Source of the DNA: Rhodospirillaceae bacterium
GTDB taxonomy: Bacteria; Pseudomonadota; Alphaproteobacteria; UBA8366
Length of the DNA stretch: 5,472 nucleotides
Direction: 5' to 3'
Assembly: GCA_002718015.1 (NCBI GenBank)
Contig: PBCW01000061.1
Span: 4,178 to 9,649 of the forward strand
This document shows, piece by piece, positions 4,299-5,472 of this stretch. Numbering within the stretch: position 1 is the first letter of the stretch; every line of letters starts with the position of its first letter. Both the position numbers and the translations under genes were made by a program. Below the pieces are notes generated by a model. The model worked only from the letters and a program-made list of their open reading frames with translations, was not told where the DNA came from and searched no databases.

Positions 4299-5171
4299 AT
4301 GGATTTCTGGGCCTGGAGCAACCCGCTTTTCCGAACATTTTTGTATCTCTCTACATTTGGATCTGTTGGAATAATCTTGTTCAACTTTCATTTTGCGCGT
4401 TACCAATCTTTATCAACATCGACTTATTGCGTTAAGTTGCTACAAAAAAGTGCGGTAGTGGGAATTGCCGCTTCGGTCGGTAGTTTACTGTCGATCGCCG
4501 GTTCCATGGGCGGTGATGTGTCCAGTGCCTTTAAAATAGAGTTCTTAAAGCTCGTTTTTGGAATGAAAAGCGGCTGGGCGTTAATGCTGGCATTAGTTGG
4601 ATTTTTTATTCTGATAGTCTTTGATAAGAACGCCACACAACTTAGACACGTTATGTGCTTAATCGGCTCACTAATGATTTTATCTTCATTTACGATTTAT
4701 GGGCATTCAACAACAGCAGGCTTTCTGTCACAACTTTTGTTGTTTATTCATTTGATCGCTATTGCTTATTGGCTGGGATCGCTTTTACCATTTCGTTGGA
4801 TGTGTCTTTCAAATGACAGGGAGAATTTGACGCTAATTGCGCTAAAATTTGGTCGGTTAGCTATAACATATATAAGTACCCTTTTAATCACGGGCTTCGG
4901 TTTTGCTTACATCCTGCTTGGCGACCTATCTGCTCTTATTAGCACCGATTATGGCAATGTACTCTTAGCTAAGATCACCTCCGTACTCATATTGTTATCA
5001 TTTGGAGCTCTGAATAAATTCAGGTTCGTTCCATCAATTGAAAGAGGCTCAACGGCTGGTATAAGAAGGTTGCGAATCGCTATAAACGCCGAAATTTTCC
5101 TTGCAATAACGATATTGGTTATTTCGAGTGTTTTGACAACATCAATAAACTTGCCAGTGGTTAGTAGCTGA
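4299..5171 (+). CDS. copD: CopD-like inner-membrane copper transport/resistance protein
   Basis: Integral membrane protein of the CopD family, the usual partner of CopC, proposed to move copper across the inner membrane. The 290 residues contain about eight hydrophobic segments, near 11-30, 51-68, 92-108, 118-134, 142-164, 187-207, 219-236 and 262-282. Family marks include GHS (His136), HLIAIAYWLGSL (His151, Trp158), LLAKITSVL (Lys225), the ALNKFRFVP loop (Asn239) and RRLRIAINAEIFLAI near the end (Glu265). His136 and His151 are the best candidates for metal contacts in the membrane. The start codon lies one base after the copC stop with no Shine-Dalgarno of its own, so it is probably translated by coupling to copC. 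Length matches stand-alone CopD proteins; there is no C-terminal fusion domain. It closes the operon; palindromes and a terminator-like hairpin follow. Confidence 0.9.
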   Translation: MDFWAWSNPLFRTFLYLSTFGSVGIILFNFHFARYQSLSTSTYCVKLLQKSAVVGIAASVGSLLSIAGSMGGDVSSAFKIEFLKLVFGMKSGWALMLALVGFFILIVFDKNATQLRHVMCLIGSLMILSSFTIYGHSTTAGFLSQLLLFIHLIAIAYWLGSLLPFRWMCLSNDRENLTLIALKFGRLAITYISTLLITGFGFAYILLGDLSALISTDYGNVLLAKITSVLILLSFGALNKFRFVPSIERGSTAGIRRLRIAINAEIFLAITILVISSVLTTSINLPVVSS

Positions 5172-5201
5172 GATTTCTCAAGACGATTCTAATTTCTTTT
5201 T

Positions 5202-5217
5202 AAGGTATTAATACCTT
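5202..5217. promoter_or_regulatory. 16-bp perfect palindrome AAGGTATTAATACCTT
   Basis: All 16 bases are symmetric. A T-rich tract (5193-5201) lies before it and CAACC after, so it is not a standard terminator for the copper operon. Half-sites of the form GGTAT recur at 5238-5242 and, inverted as ATACC, at 5252-5256. This is what a dimeric regulator's site cluster looks like, perhaps for a gene beyond the window. That function is inference. Confidence 0.4.
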
Positions 5218-5233
5218 CAACCATTATCGAGTG

Positions 5234-5261
5234 GTTAGGTATCTTTCTTGAATACCCTAAC
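5234..5261. repeat. Imperfect inverted repeat with GGTAT arms
   Basis: GTTAGGTAT (5234-5242) pairs with ATACCCTAAC (5252-5261) with one bulged C and a nine-base loop. It could form a hairpin in the operon's transcript, but no T-tract follows. Its arms share GGTAT/ATACC with the neighbouring 16-base palindrome, so a shared protein-binding role is an alternative. Confidence 0.35.
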
Positions 5262-5285
5262 GTAAATTTAATCTTGCCGTCTTTT

Positions 5286-5313
5286 AGGGCTCATAAATTT
5301 TTATGCCCTTCTT
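5286..5313 (+). terminator. Terminator-like hairpin after the copper operon
   Basis: AGGG (5286-5289) pairs with CCCT (5306-5309), and CATAAA (5292-5297) with TTTATG (5300-5305). A two-base CT bulge separates the stems and the loop is very tight. A short pyrimidine run, TCTTCCC, follows instead of a full T-tract, so this is a weak intrinsic terminator candidate about 115 bases beyond the CopD stop. It also argues against the overlapping open frame being a real gene. Confidence 0.35.
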
Positions 5314-5472
5314 CCCGCCAAATAGCAGCAAAGAATAGCGGACAAAGCGCACTGGATTTATACGTGACCGGCACTGTTAAAAAGGCATCGCCACAGCCGT
5401 ATACACATCACGATATGATCCATGACATTGGCCGCGAGAATCATAAGAAAGGCTGTTAACACCCCTTCCCCT

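Larger units (their letters stand above)
5172..5472. other. Downstream region, no convincing gene
   Basis: This 301-base stretch holds palindromes and hairpins in its first half. Its second half lies in a + strand frame open from 5193 to a stop at 5457-5459. That frame has no ATG near its left end and only a TTG at 5274 without a ribosome binding site. Its predicted residues (for example ALDLYVTGTVKK, HHDMIHDIGRENHKK) do not match a family I know. A minus-strand frame open to the window edge ends at 5377. Both are too weak to call; a decayed gene or a partial neighbour remains possible. Confidence 0.4.

Noticed and set aside
5377..5472. Minus-strand frame open to the right edge (possible C-terminus of a gene beyond the window)
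   Set aside because: Only about 31 residues, no recognisable motif, and an equally long competing + strand frame.
1..5472. tRNA, rRNA, CRISPR array, insertion sequence ends or attachment sites
   Set aside because: Looked for on both strands; no T-loop consensus, no regular repeat-spacer pattern, no transposase and no long terminal repeats.

Overview
The window looks like chromosomal DNA from a Gram-negative bacterium, most likely a proteobacterium and plausibly an alphaproteobacterium. The grounds are a periplasm-directed c-type cytochrome, a CopC/CopD pair, Shine-Dalgarno-led genes and moderately AT-rich DNA. This taxonomic call is inference. All six supported protein genes lie on the + strand. 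I see no tRNA, rRNA, CRISPR array, transposase or insertion sequence.

Layout: 1-343 is a non-coding leader with inverted repeats and a perfect TATAAT. 344-1210 encodes a TauD/TfdA-type Fe(II)/2-oxoglutarate dioxygenase; a GTG start fits better than the ATG at 302. 1211-1514 is intergenic, with an 8-codon minigene and an 11-bp dyad. 1515-2600 encodes an NAD-dependent D-2-hydroxyacid dehydrogenase. 2601-2811 is intergenic, with competing stem-loops, a 14-bp palindrome and a promoter candidate. 2812-3144 encodes a 110-residue His/Trp-rich protein with two membrane segments that I do not recognise. 3145-3390 is a regulatory-looking gap with two TAACNNGTTA palindromes and a promoter whose spacer is a 14-bp dyad. 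3391-5171 is a tight three-gene operon: membrane-anchored cytochrome c, CopC, and a CopD-like eight-pass membrane protein. 5172-5472 holds a 16-bp palindrome, further GGTAT half-sites, a terminator-like hairpin and no convincing gene.

Functional reading: the first two genes are separately spaced soluble enzymes that could act in one catabolic route: oxidative cleavage by the dioxygenase, then 2-hydroxyacid/2-oxoacid interconversion. Their substrates cannot be read from sequence. The second half is an envelope copper/redox module. CopC keeps the His1/Asp/His Cu(II) site, CopD would be its inner-membrane partner, and the co-transcribed cytochrome c suggests a link to respiratory electron transfer or Cu redox state. 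The 110-residue protein, whose His-rich loop is predicted to be periplasmic, may belong to this module, but it is separated by 246 bp and its role is unknown. The most interesting content is this possible four-component copper/cytochrome module and the dense palindromes around it.
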